Source of the DNA: Klebsiella quasivariicola
GTDB taxonomy: Bacteria; Pseudomonadota; Gammaproteobacteria; Enterobacterales; Enterobacteriaceae
Assembly: GCF_002269255.1 (NCBI RefSeq)
Contig: NZ_CP022823.1
Span: 3,348,001-3,412,000, forward strand
Reading direction: 5' to 3'
Length of the DNA stretch: 64,000 bases
Shown here: positions 49,189 to 58,581 of the stretch, piece by piece
Numbering within the stretch: position 1 is the first letter of the stretch
Layout: every line of letters begins with the position of its first letter
Notes under the pieces: model-generated
Told to the model about the DNA's origin: nothing
Databases searched by the model: none
Seen by the model: only the letters and a program-made list of their open reading frames with translations
Translations under genes and position numbers: made by a program

Positions 49189-51186
49189 TCAATAAGTGCT
49201 CGCAACCTCAATTTCCCCAGTAATAAGAATTGTTGACGCAGCACCAACATAAGCCGCAGCATCTAAATTCCTAACCCCACCAGTGTCACGATAAACGATG
49301 ATCTGGTCTTTATTCGTGCCGTCCTGGTACGCCTTCAAAGAACCTGTCATCGTGTTCCATCCAGTCGCGTTGTTGGCACTAACTAACGATATTCTGATGG
49401 TTGCACTGGACATTCCCGGAAGATAACCAAATACCAGATTCCCTGAAGGTGTGGACCCTGACAACGTCAGCTGCATGCTGAATCGCAAAACCTTATCGTT
49501 GATGCTGTAATAGCCCGTAGCCGCAGTAACTGTAACTCCTGTACCAGACAGCAAAGTCGGCTTGAACGTTCCTTGGAAGCGTGAAATCGTATTGTTGTAC
49601 AACCGGTTTGCGTCGATGGACCACATATAATCAGCTGGAGTTCCGGTAACGGTATTGTGGACGTACTTCATGTTTGTGCCATTCAGCACTACGCGATACA
49701 AAGCTGATGCGTAATCAACAATAACCCTATTGTTGGATATAATTACCCCAGATATTGAAGTGCCACCAGTAGCGATTCCCGACGTGCTGCTTGATACATA
49801 GGATCCGAAAATACTCGCATAATTGCTTGTGATGCGGACCGAGTTACCATCAACGACAAAATCGTTAGCGTTAAACAGCCACAATTGCGGCTCTCTGTTA
49901 TCGTAAATGACGTTACTTGTGATAATGTTTCTCAACACCGAATTTGTCGTGGAGACGGTGCCAGAAACCCCATTATCTATGCCACGGTTGAAGTTATATC
50001 TAATCGTGTTCCTTGAGATTATATTGTCGTAGCTGAGAGAGTTATTGCCCCCAATGTAGATTCCAGACTGTCCGTTATACTCGCATATATTATCAGCGAT
50101 TAGCGAGTTGCTTAATCCTTCTGCGGTGATCCCGTCCCAATACGGTGATGAAGATGACCACGCCGATAAATTCTCATCAACAAAATGGTTGTTGCAGTAA
50201 TTCCTGGTTATTTGATGCTTATCACCGCGAGCAGTAATCCCCATAGAGCAATACTGAACATCGCAAAACAAAATTTTGTTTCCGGTACCAGTACAGCGAA
50301 TTCCATTGCTGAAGCCCATGACAGTATCATCGGGCTTTCCGTTTATGGTTAGCCAATTTATCGTGCAGTCTTTCGAGTTTGCCTGGAGAAATACGCCGTA
50401 TATCTGAACCGCTGAAATGCTCCCCTGACCGCCCGTGTTGAAATAGACACCAAAGTTTTCAAGCCTTGACCCCACGCAAGCCATATTAAAAATAATGTGC
50501 ATAGGTTCAGCGGGTGCTTTTTCCAGATAAACACCTGTTTCTGGCCCACCGCCACGGATTGTAACCCCATCCGGTATATCGAAAGACGATGATATTTTAT
50601 ATAGGGAACCCAATATTATTAATTTCACCGGGCCGTTTTTTGCGGCTTCAATGGTGCGATGAAGTGCAAATGAGAAATCATCATCGAGGGTTATATTTTC
50701 ACTGAACATTTCAGGAGTCAGAAACCCTAGTCCACCAATCAGGCTTGCCCCATCGCTTGAACTCAGGTTTTGGCGAAGCGTATCACCATCCATCAGAACG
50801 AAGTGAGTAACGTCGTTAGCAAAGCTGGTTGCATCGGTTCCGGTGGTCGTAAAGCCGACGTCAGTAGCAGCATTCAGGCGGTAATACTGGTTGTTATAGC
50901 GAATGTACTGGTTACGGGCACTAAACTGGAATGGGCCATCCAGGTAATCACCCAGGAACACGTAGCCGGATGACAAGAGGAACTGCTGGAAACGAGCTTC
51001 CTGGCTAGAAATCTGCCGATCATGTTCCTGCTCCATCCCATACCGGGTTTTACCCGGCACCCCAAACCGGTTTTCCCACGTCTCATTACTGCGATCGTTT
51101 TCAAAATGATCCAGGTTCTCAGCGTTATCAAATAAATCCTTCACAGCTGCCGAACCCAGCGGGTTACCGGTTTTATATGTGGTCAT
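49189..51186 (-). CDS. Beta-helix tailspike, probable capsule depolymerase
   Basis: 665 aa. Residues 1-155 are a conserved anchor (MTTYKTGNPLGSAAVKDLFD ... FLGDYLDGPFQF) shared by many enterobacterial spikes. From about 185 to 540 lies a right-handed parallel beta-helix with repeating N-x-I/V turns (e.g. SLIADNICEYNGQSGIYIGG, VLRNIITSNVIYDN). A C-terminal beta domain (about 560-665) likely trimerises. Such spikes cleave capsular polysaccharide of the host; the exact K-type cannot be read from sequence. Confidence 0.85.
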   Translation of the reverse strand: MTTYKTGNPLGSAAVKDLFDNAENLDHFENDRSNETWENRFGVPGKTRYGMEQEHDRQISSQEARFQQFLLSSGYVFLGDYLDGPFQFSARNQYIRYNNQYYRLNAATDVGFTTTGTDATSFANDVTHFVLMDGDTLRQNLSSSDGASLIGGLGFLTPEMFSENITLDDDFSFALHRTIEAAKNGPVKLIILGSLYKISSSFDIPDGVTIRGGGPETGVYLEKAPAEPMHIIFNMACVGSRLENFGVYFNTGGQGSISAVQIYGVFLQANSKDCTINWLTINGKPDDTVMGFSNGIRCTGTGNKILFCDVQYCSMGITARGDKHQITRNYCNNHFVDENLSAWSSSSPYWDGITAEGLSNSLIADNICEYNGQSGIYIGGNNSLSYDNIISRNTIRYNFNRGIDNGVSGTVSTTNSVLRNIITSNVIYDNREPQLWLFNANDFVVDGNSVRITSNYASIFGSYVSSSTSGIATGGTSISGVIISNNRVIVDYASALYRVVLNGTNMKYVHNTVTGTPADYMWSIDANRLYNNTISRFQGTFKPTLLSGTGVTVTAATGYYSINDKVLRFSMQLTLSGSTPSGNLVFGYLPGMSSATIRISLVSANNATGWNTMTGSLKAYQDGTNKDQIIVYRDTGGVRNLDAAAYVGAASTILITGEIEVASTY

Positions 51187-51206
51187 GCTCGCCTCATTAA
51201 CGAAAA

Positions 51207-51224
51207 AACCCGCCGAAGCGGGTT
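51207..51224 (-). terminator. Hairpin between tail tip J-like and tailspike genes
   Basis: AACCCGC/GCGGGTT stem with CGAA loop, then TTTTTCG on the minus strand. Confidence 0.65.
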
Positions 51225-51243
51225 ATGGTAAGTTATTCAAGTT

Positions 51244-54200
51244 TTATGCAACGTTGCCGGGATAACTGGCGTTGTCGTAGTCATAGAAGGACGCGCGGTA
51301 CTCTTTGGCGGTAACCTGACACGTCCCGTCTGATTGAGGGGCAATCTCCTCAACAATGGCGTCATAGACATGACGCGTTGAGCCGCAGAACACCAGGCGG
51401 ACTGGCTCAATGGCTGGTGAAGTCTGGTCAATCTTCAATGGGTCATCAAAATCACTCAGATGGGGAACGGACAACTGATAATCCCCCACTCTGCTCGCCA
51501 CCATCAGACCGGATGCAGAACCATCCTGATAGCGGATCAGCGCACGGGGGTTTTCGAAAGACCAGTCCAGCGGCTCCGTAACGGTGAAGGTTGTCACGCC
51601 ACCAGCCGTTGTCATCGCCTCCACCAGACAGGAAATCGTGTTGTTACCCGGAATATCATCCGTGAGCACGATGCGATCGCCTGTGTTGTAGCAGAGCGCA
51701 TCCAGCTCGGTGGTGGTCTGGTATGTAAGCCGCTGCTGAAGATACTTCATCAGGCGACGCATGCCGATCTGGTAGGCGTGATCCTGATTGAGCACCCCAT
51801 CGAGTTTGTAGTTCTCGATTTTCACCGGCGTGGGATTATCGGGTGTCCGACATTTAACAGTCTCCTCTGACCAGGTGACGCCGTTGATGTACGTCACGTC
51901 GACACCATCAAAATCATCGTCGGACGGCACGGTAAATCCGCTCTGCAGCTCCTCCACCATCTCATGCGGCGTTATGATCCCCGTCCAGGGCTTAATCCCC
52001 TCGCGGTTGACCGTCGCAAGGCCATCGCTTAACAGGAAGCGGGATTTCCCGGCATTGGCAATCATCTGCAGCATTTCCAGCGCCGAGATACTGTCGCCGG
52101 TGGCGAAATCGAAATTTTCGCCCCGTGGTGTCCAGTACGCTGATTCCAGCGCGTTGATGGTGTCAACATCCATTTCCAGCCCCAGCGAGTTACCGACATG
52201 CAGCAGAGCACCCGAGATAGTTCTGGCCGTTCCGGTTTCATAGGCCCGCGTGGCCACAACGTTTACGCGGCGGTCCGACTGAGCCGCCAGCTTCCCTCCC
52301 GTCTCGACGGTCACCGCCATCAGCGACACGCCGGGATAGGATGAAGGTCGTGTCAGCAGTCGCCCGCGCAGTGCCTGCCAGTACATCGAATCCCTGGCGT
52401 TGTTTGAGCCCTGCTCATTGCGCCGACGACAGCGAACTTCCACCAGCCCCGGAGAACTGAGCGTGATCCGCTCAGTAAAACCCAGCCCGTTGACGTTTTT
52501 CAGCGCATACTCGCCCTGGTGACTCACCCACCCCGATCCGGAACCGTAGACGCGATACTGTATCTCCCACTCAACGTGGCGAATCCGTTTTTTCCCCTTA
52601 CTGTCAAAGCCGCAGATACCGTTCGGGAAGGAGAAATTCACCTCGAACATATCCACGGTTTCATTTTCAGGGCACACCAGGAACGGCCCCAGCCAGCTCA
52701 GCGTGTCATTGAGGCCGGTGGCTTCATAGTCGATCATCGTCCTGGCGGTGAATCCCGGCCATGACTCATCAATAGCACCGGAAACCAGGCGCGCCACTGT
52801 CGCCGTTGTGCCGTCGGACGAGACTATCTGATATTCGTTGCCGCGGTGAGCAAGGGAAAGCCGTTGCACACCTTCAGGCATGCCCGAGAATGCGGTTCCC
52901 GTAGCGCTGGTATAGGCGAGCGTCACGTTTGCCGTTACCGCCGGGCTGCCGCCGGTTGATGCCGTGCCGGAGGTGTAAACCGGGGCATCACCGAAAACGG
53001 CTGCAGGAAGCGAGGAGGATGTGATTGCCCCACCAACGAACGGGCTGGCCGCCTCGGTTATCAGTACGGTACCGCCGTTGTCCCGTGCGACCAGGCCGGA
53101 GCCAGTGAGCCCCTCGGTGATAGCCGCCAGCAGTCCCGACATCGAGATGTAGTTCGCTACCAGCGACACCGTATAGGTGGTGCCCTGCCATGTGATCATG
53201 AACGTACTGGAGCTGGTCGAAAAGTCGTAGGTGACAGGAGCCGCGCTGGCCTGAATTTTTGCCGCGCTGCCACCCTCGCCGGGCACCGCGTCCTGACCCG
53301 GGGTATAGGACGCAATGACGAGGTCATAATCGACACTGTTGAAACTCAGCGTCACTGGCATACCCGCTACGGGAGCAAGTTCGGTAAGCAACGAGCTGGC
53401 AAAGACACTGTAACCAGAAGAGGTGGATATCAGATAATTTGTCGGTGCCTTAATTTCGACTATGGCCCCGGTAACCCAGCTGTCCGGGAGAGAATTATCG
53501 TCCTCGTCGTCATCGTCAGCATCATCCGTATCAAGACCTGTAAAGGTTACGGATGCACCAGAAACCGTCATACTGTCAGCGATAATATCGTCGGAATCAG
53601 GCGAGGTCTGGGCCATGTCCAGCCCTGTTCCGCTTGATGTTCCACCGACCTCTGTCGAGTTGAACCAGTTCTCGCTGCGCTCATCGCCGGAAACATCCGC
53701 GCCGGGCGGAAAATAGGTGATGCTGAATCCCGGCAGCGTTGAAGCTGGCGTACTGCCAACCCGGATATCACCATTGGTATAAATCAGTTCACCGACACCG
53801 AGACACAGCAGCATCTGGACGCGCATTTTCGTAGGATCAGCAGCGTCGAACCGGGTCACAGGCTGGACCACATAATCAGGGTAGATGCGCACCCGGCCAA
53901 ACACCTCGCGAATCGGATCACCCAGCTTTGCGGTATTTGCCTTCGCCGGGTTCAGGTCGAGACTGCGCCCTGTGGATGATGTATAGCCCCCCGTATCGAT
54001 ACTGCTCATCATAAACAGCGAATAAGCTGCTGCAGCAACGGAGATGCCGACACCTATCCACGCGATGGTGGCGGCCTCCAGCCCGAAGGGCACCGGATAA
54101 AGCCGGACATCACTTTCAGGGTGGATCACGCAAGTAGCCCACTCGCCTGGCGGAATGGACAGACCGTCAACCTCAATGGTTAACGGCGGTACATCCCGAT

Positions 54201-54312
54201 CCTCGTAACCTTCAACATTCACCGCCAGCCAGTTTCGAAGGCTGGTTACGCCATGTTCATGCGTTTCGAGAGGTTCACCGGGAAGCCGGGACGGGTAAAA
54301 ACGAATGGTCAT
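51244..54312 (-). CDS. Tail tip / host specificity protein (prophage 2)
   Basis: 1022 aa. The N-terminal 110 residues combine a ubiquitin-like gpI-type part and a hydrophobic segment (AATIAWIGVGISVAAAAYSLF). The J-like hub follows: LGDPIREVFGRVRIYPDYV and MLLCLGVGELIYTNGDIRVG. Fibronectin-like and beta-sandwich regions lie in the centre. It is much shorter than lambda J; receptor contact is probably left to the tailspike. Start overlaps the NlpC/P60 gene end by four bases. Confidence 0.85.
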   Translation of the reverse strand: MTIRFYPSRLPGEPLETHEHGVTSLRNWLAVNVEGYEDRDVPPLTIEVDGLSIPPGEWATCVIHPESDVRLYPVPFGLEAATIAWIGVGISVAAAAYSLFMMSSIDTGGYTSSTGRSLDLNPAKANTAKLGDPIREVFGRVRIYPDYVVQPVTRFDAADPTKMRVQMLLCLGVGELIYTNGDIRVGSTPASTLPGFSITYFPPGADVSGDERSENWFNSTEVGGTSSGTGLDMAQTSPDSDDIIADSMTVSGASVTFTGLDTDDADDDDEDDNSLPDSWVTGAIVEIKAPTNYLISTSSGYSVFASSLLTELAPVAGMPVTLSFNSVDYDLVIASYTPGQDAVPGEGGSAAKIQASAAPVTYDFSTSSSTFMITWQGTTYTVSLVANYISMSGLLAAITEGLTGSGLVARDNGGTVLITEAASPFVGGAITSSSLPAAVFGDAPVYTSGTASTGGSPAVTANVTLAYTSATGTAFSGMPEGVQRLSLAHRGNEYQIVSSDGTTATVARLVSGAIDESWPGFTARTMIDYEATGLNDTLSWLGPFLVCPENETVDMFEVNFSFPNGICGFDSKGKKRIRHVEWEIQYRVYGSGSGWVSHQGEYALKNVNGLGFTERITLSSPGLVEVRCRRRNEQGSNNARDSMYWQALRGRLLTRPSSYPGVSLMAVTVETGGKLAAQSDRRVNVVATRAYETGTARTISGALLHVGNSLGLEMDVDTINALESAYWTPRGENFDFATGDSISALEMLQMIANAGKSRFLLSDGLATVNREGIKPWTGIITPHEMVEELQSGFTVPSDDDFDGVDVTYINGVTWSEETVKCRTPDNPTPVKIENYKLDGVLNQDHAYQIGMRRLMKYLQQRLTYQTTTELDALCYNTGDRIVLTDDIPGNNTISCLVEAMTTAGGVTTFTVTEPLDWSFENPRALIRYQDGSASGLMVASRVGDYQLSVPHLSDFDDPLKIDQTSPAIEPVRLVFCGSTRHVYDAIVEEIAPQSDGTCQVTAKEYRASFYDYDNASYPGNVA

Positions 54313-54689
54313 TGCCAGAACTCCACTTTGACAAATCGCCGCTTAAACCGCGCTAACGGAAGAAACGTTACGTTAGAGCCTGGATTGCATTCCGCCACAT
54401 GCAGCAGGCCATCAATACTGACGACAATCCCCACATGGGTGACGGTTGAGCCGGAATAGCAAGCTACGCCAGCCCCTTCGCAGGGGTCGCAGCGCTCCAG
54501 GGTAAGCATCATTTGACGCGCCTCCCGGTCGAGGCCGCCGTCGTCTTTCGTGACCCCGGCAAAATCAGGCCAGAGAGGCAAGCCCAAATCGCGGCGTATC
54601 TCGTTCACAATGCCAAAGCAGTCGAGCTGCGGGTATACGCGACCGCCCTTCAGCCAGGTGACTGAAAGGTATTTATCAGGGTTAAACAT
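54309..54689 (-). CDS. NlpC/P60-like tail assembly protein (prophage 2)
   Basis: 126 aa. Catalytic Cys in VYPQLDCFGIVNEIRR (about 24), His in VTHVGIVVS (about 85), polar third residue in ECNPG. Lacks the JAB domain of lambda K. Assists tail-tip assembly or peptidoglycan penetration. Confidence 0.82.
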   Translation of the reverse strand: MFNPDKYLSVTWLKGGRVYPQLDCFGIVNEIRRDLGLPLWPDFAGVTKDDGGLDREARQMMLTLERCDPCEGAGVACYSGSTVTHVGIVVSIDGLLHVAECNPGSNVTFLPLARFKRRFVKVEFWQ

Positions 54690-54698
54690 TGGGATTCC

Positions 54699-55181
54699 TT
54701 AGCTGATATAACGCAGACCGGGGAAGACCGGGAGCGTGTAGCGGTAACGCGGCCAGGCCATATCGAGGACATTCATATAGCCCGCAGTGATCTGCACCTC
54801 TGTAGCCGTCCAGTAACCCGACTTGATTTTCAGCGTATACGGCACTGCCGCAGGCGCGGCTAAATCCGTGGAGATAAAACTGCGGTATGTCAGCGATGCA
54901 GATAACCTGTTAGCCAGGGCATTGCGGATCGTCGTGGACACAACACCATCAACATTGCACAGGGCGAATTTCAAATCTTGCGTACCGTCCGCATTGCGCG
55001 CCGGCAGCGCAATGTCAATCGCGCAGGCGGTAAACGTTACGGTATCGCCGCTCTCCGTCGTCGCCGTAATATCCTCGTACCCCTGGCACAGGTAGTGAAC
55101 ATCTGAGCCAACGGTGATCTGCAGCGTTTCAATGATCACCTCCGGCCCGCTGCTGGCATACAGCCTGTTAAGTCTTGTCAT
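54699..55181 (-). CDS. DUF1833 tail protein (prophage 2)
   Basis: 160 aa (MTRLNRLYASSGPEVIIETL). DUF1833-type tail-tip protein, with HYLCQGYEDITATTESGDTV and ALCNVDGVV; takes the position of lambda L. Start overlaps the preceding gene by four bases. Confidence 0.75.
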   Translation of the reverse strand: MTRLNRLYASSGPEVIIETLQITVGSDVHYLCQGYEDITATTESGDTVTFTACAIDIALPARNADGTQDLKFALCNVDGVVSTTIRNALANRLSASLTYRSFISTDLAAPAAVPYTLKIKSGYWTATEVQITAGYMNVLDMAWPRYRYTLPVFPGLRYIS

Positions 55182-55648
55182 GCTTCAGGCCACTCCCTGT
55201 TAACTGCAAGATCAAGAATATCGCTGTTCACAATGAAGTCAGGGAACTCGGCCCAGCCAGGCGGAAGGATTGGACGCTCCCATAATTCCAGCGTTGCACT
55301 ATATCGCCAGTATTTACCGCCCTCTGGTGTCGGTCCCTCGTATATATCGACAAACCTACAGACATAATCTTGCGCACCTAAAGGGGTAAGGAGCGGCATG
55401 TTGAACCAGTCAGCCCCATCGGTAATGATGTCGCGGTACCAGGCTTCGAAAAGCTGTGCCTGACCATCAGTAAAGATCCATGAAACTGGCGTTTGAGTAG
55501 GAACCGAAGTATAAGCTCGCCTTTGTCGCCGCCTGCCGGTAACCATCGCTGTACTTTTTAGCGGAGAAGTCGCTTTAAGACCAAAGTTCTCCTTCAATGG
55601 GCAAGGGAGATAATCCTTCGGGTAATTGAGATTAGTTGAAATTGCCAT
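55178..55648 (-). CDS. Minor tail protein (prophage 2)
   Basis: 156 aa (MAISTNLNYPKDYLPCPLKE). Contains WIFTDGQAQLFEAWYRDIIT and GKYWRYSATLELWERP, typical of distal-tail proteins replacing lambda M. Overlaps the tape-measure stop. Confidence 0.72.
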   Translation of the reverse strand: MAISTNLNYPKDYLPCPLKENFGLKATSPLKSTAMVTGRRRQRRAYTSVPTQTPVSWIFTDGQAQLFEAWYRDIITDGADWFNMPLLTPLGAQDYVCRFVDIYEGPTPEGGKYWRYSATLELWERPILPPGWAEFPDFIVNSDILDLAVNREWPEA

Positions 55649-58080
55649 CAGCTAATTTTCCTCCGCGAGGTAGTTTTCCCCATCAGAGCTCTATGTAAAT
55701 CACCCTGCCCGGTAGCAATAGACTGAACCGCTTTTTGATACCCCATCTGAGCACCATCGGATGCAGCTTTCTTCATCATGGCGATTTGAGCATCAGAGGG
55801 ATCGCCGTTGACATAGAAACTCAAACTCGGCGCATAGGTTGCCCCCCCTGTTGACTGGTTTGCTACTCGATCCAGAGTGGCATCAAGTTTGGCGCTGGTT
55901 TTAGCAGTCGTAACGCGCTCACCTTTCTGCAGTAGCCAGGTTCCTGTTTCGGGCACAGAGTCGATACCGTCATGAGCCTGGCCATGAAGCGCCGATCCAA
56001 TAGCAGTCATGAACACGCCAGCAGCTGCCGCCGCAGCTATTGCTTGTGCAGGTGCAACAGCAGGACCAACATAAGGAACCCCTATCCATTGGGTGAAAGC
56101 ATTCAATGCAGCCATGGCGACTTGCGCTGCTGCATATTGCAATAGCGCAGTTCCTACAGATTGAATAAACGTTGCTGCAAAATCTTGAGCATTTAATTTA
56201 CCTGTTTCGGCCCATTGAACGATCATATCGGTCATGCTGCTAAATGTTTGCGCACCAACCTGTTGCATGGTGGAATACAAATCCATTGCGGCAGTTGCTT
56301 GTTCAGCAAACCCAGATATAAACCCAGCGTTATAATCACCACGCATCTCATCCTGCTGCTTATAGTAATCCTTCTGAATTTCAAGCCTTTGATTTAGAGC
56401 ATCCTGCAAAGCTGATGTTTCAGAATCATACAAGCTCTTAGTTATATCACCAGATTGATACTGCTTTAATAAATCCTCTTTTTGTGATTCAAAGTCTAAC
56501 TGAATGCTATTTAACTCTTGCGCCCTGCCTCTTTCTCTTGAGCCCGAATAACGACCAACAAACTCACTTTCATGACCCTGTCTAATTAACTTATTTTGGC
56601 GTTCAAGATTTGATGCAAATTCAGCTAACTTTGCATTTTCTTTGTTTATCCGAAGCTCTTCTTTTTTGGAATCGAGAACTTTCGCTGCATCTCGCAATTG
56701 CTCTTTTTGTGCTTCTGCTAATTTTTTAAGATTCCCACTGGAAATATCGAAGTTTATCTTTTCAAGCTCGGTAACTTCGGCTGTTTTTTTACCAGTCGTT
56801 TCAATCAGGGCGGCTTGCTTTTGTAAATCAAGCAGTCTATTTTTGAAAGCATTATCAGTAGGATTGCTTTTTGGTTTTGTTTTTGGCTGGTTCTGGTTAG
56901 ACTCCCCTTTGCCCAACGAAAAATCATTATCTTTAGAAGTGTCAATGCCAAGCTCAGAAAGTAGAGAGGTGAGCCCTTTCGCTCCTCTATCTACCTGCTC
57001 CGGAGTCATGCTTGACTTTATCGCGCGAAGAAATTGAAGGCGTTTAGTTAAAAAGTCTAATTCGTCTTTTTGTTCCTTACTTTGATTCCCTCGTTTGTTA
57101 AGGAATTCAATGCGCTGTGCAATATCACTTTCATCAGCAGCGTTATAATTACCAGATACAGCACCGATACGAGAGCGGGTATAAGTAGCAATGGCCCCCA
57201 AGCCACCAGCAATACGCCCCACAACCCCGGCAAGGCTTATGGCTTCACCAACCAGGTCTGATAGCCCCTGAAGAACAGCAGGATCGGTGAAGACGTCACG
57301 AATGTCATCAAGCCCATCCTGCAATGGCGTAAGGTCAACCTTAGCCAGCCCCGAAGCAATTTCCATTTTAAGGCCGCGGGCGCTAGTCTCTATGTCCTGA
57401 AAGAACTGATTAACCTTAACAAGGTTATCAATATCTTCTTGCGGTGGAGCGACACCAAAATCTTTTGATAGCTGGATAAACTGTTTCAGCTTCTCGTTGT
57501 TGTTGTCGAACAACGGCAGCATTTTTGACAGGTCATTACCCAGGCTTTCGAGAATATTTGTTTTCCCGGCCTGAGTGGGGATTTTCTGTAATGCTTCACT
57601 GATTGCCATCAGCTGCTTGTCTGGGGATTGCTGAGCCAGCTTCTGAGCTGAAAGCCCCAAAGTATCCAGCGCCTGAGCTGCCTCACCTGATTTATTCAGG
57701 ACCGCATCACCGACCTTATCATTAATGTCTTTGAAAATATCGGCTATGTTGTCACCGGTTAAACCGGCTTGTTCAGCAGCGTATTGCCAGGATAACAAAT
57801 CCTGGGTGGACATTTTAAGAGATTTTGCCCAGCGATCAGCTTCTGTAACCTGCTGTGCAGTATTTTTAACTATGGCTAACCCAGCAGCACCAATGCCAAC
57901 AGCTGCTGTAGCCGCCGCAGCACCCACAGCAATGATTGAAGAACTAACCTCTTTAGCATCCTTTTTTACTTGGTCACGCCACTTTTGAGAAGATCTTTCG
58001 GCTTTGTCCATACCCTGAACAAATCCACCCACTTTTGCGATCAGGTCGATTGTTAACGTACCAAGGGACTTGCCAGCCAT
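55648..58080 (-). CDS. Tail tape measure protein (prophage 2)
   Basis: 810 aa from the ATG at 58080 (MAGKSLGTLTIDLIAKVGGF). Hydrophobic N-terminal region with alanine/valine stretch (about 45-75), coiled-coil central part (about 395-560), a glycine/alanine-rich membrane-like segment (about 620-690), and a C-terminus AQMGYQKAVQSIATGQGDLH. Shorter than the tape measure of prophage 1, so a shorter tail. Confidence 0.92.
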   Translation of the reverse strand: MAGKSLGTLTIDLIAKVGGFVQGMDKAERSSQKWRDQVKKDAKEVSSSIIAVGAAAATAAVGIGAAGLAIVKNTAQQVTEADRWAKSLKMSTQDLLSWQYAAEQAGLTGDNIADIFKDINDKVGDAVLNKSGEAAQALDTLGLSAQKLAQQSPDKQLMAISEALQKIPTQAGKTNILESLGNDLSKMLPLFDNNNEKLKQFIQLSKDFGVAPPQEDIDNLVKVNQFFQDIETSARGLKMEIASGLAKVDLTPLQDGLDDIRDVFTDPAVLQGLSDLVGEAISLAGVVGRIAGGLGAIATYTRSRIGAVSGNYNAADESDIAQRIEFLNKRGNQSKEQKDELDFLTKRLQFLRAIKSSMTPEQVDRGAKGLTSLLSELGIDTSKDNDFSLGKGESNQNQPKTKPKSNPTDNAFKNRLLDLQKQAALIETTGKKTAEVTELEKINFDISSGNLKKLAEAQKEQLRDAAKVLDSKKEELRINKENAKLAEFASNLERQNKLIRQGHESEFVGRYSGSRERGRAQELNSIQLDFESQKEDLLKQYQSGDITKSLYDSETSALQDALNQRLEIQKDYYKQQDEMRGDYNAGFISGFAEQATAAMDLYSTMQQVGAQTFSSMTDMIVQWAETGKLNAQDFAATFIQSVGTALLQYAAAQVAMAALNAFTQWIGVPYVGPAVAPAQAIAAAAAAGVFMTAIGSALHGQAHDGIDSVPETGTWLLQKGERVTTAKTSAKLDATLDRVANQSTGGATYAPSLSFYVNGDPSDAQIAMMKKAASDGAQMGYQKAVQSIATGQGDLHRALMGKTTSRRKIS

Positions 58081-58103
58081 TGAATTTTCTCCAGGCAATA
58101 AAA

Positions 58104-58123
58104 AACCCCGCAGGAGCGAGGTT
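58104..58123 (-). terminator. Terminator after the lipoprotein moron (prophage 2)
   Basis: AACCTCGC/GCGGGGTT stem with TCCT loop, followed on the minus strand by TTTTATTG. Confidence 0.7.
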
Positions 58124-58143
58124 TATTTTATGATTTAGCTAAT

Positions 58144-58515
58144 TTAACTTTTACCGCACCCACCGATTTGGAAGGATGCAGTATAGTCAGTGGCGCTATT
58201 TTGATTAACAAGATACAGATAAGACTTATTACCAACATAACCGCCATAACTGTTTTTAGCGTTAAGAGTAAAAGGAACTAACCATCCGTAATAAGTTGTA
58301 AACCCTGATTTGCACCAGCCTTTGAAAGGTTCATTGAAATCATATCGTGCAGAATAAGGGTCCTTAAGGCGCGCAGACATACTATTTTTAATTATTTCCT
58401 GATAATTATCAGGTAACTTCCCATAATCGGCGCGGCTTAGCTCCGCCTTATCTGGCGCACTAACGCAGCCACCTAAAAGCATTACAGTAAAAACAACAGC
58501 TGCTTTCTTTATCAT
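58144..58515 (-). CDS. Small lipoprotein, tail-operon moron (prophage 2)
   Basis: 123 aa from the ATG at 58515 (MIKKAAVVFTVMLLGGCVSA), GAGGGG upstream. Lipobox LLGGC at 13-17 predicts a lipid-anchored envelope protein of about 107 residues, with MSARLKDPYSARYDF and a Cys pair (GWCKSG; IGGCGKS). Inserted between chaperone and tape-measure genes and closed by its own terminator; a weak promoter-like pair lies at 58551-58581. Lipoproteins of this kind can block superinfecting phages, which is inference here. Confidence 0.8.
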   Translation of the reverse strand: MIKKAAVVFTVMLLGGCVSAPDKAELSRADYGKLPDNYQEIIKNSMSARLKDPYSARYDFNEPFKGWCKSGFTTYYGWLVPFTLNAKNSYGGYVGNKSYLYLVNQNSATDYTASFQIGGCGKS

Positions 58516-58550
58516 AATCCCCTCGGTATCAATATAATCATCCCAGAGAG

Positions 58551-58581
58551 AATATAACCAAATAAATGATATCAATGCCAA
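58551..58581 (-). promoter_or_regulatory. Possible promoter of the lipoprotein moron
   Basis: TTGGCA, 18-base spacer, TTATAT on the minus strand, about 40 bases before the ATG. Confidence 0.35.
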
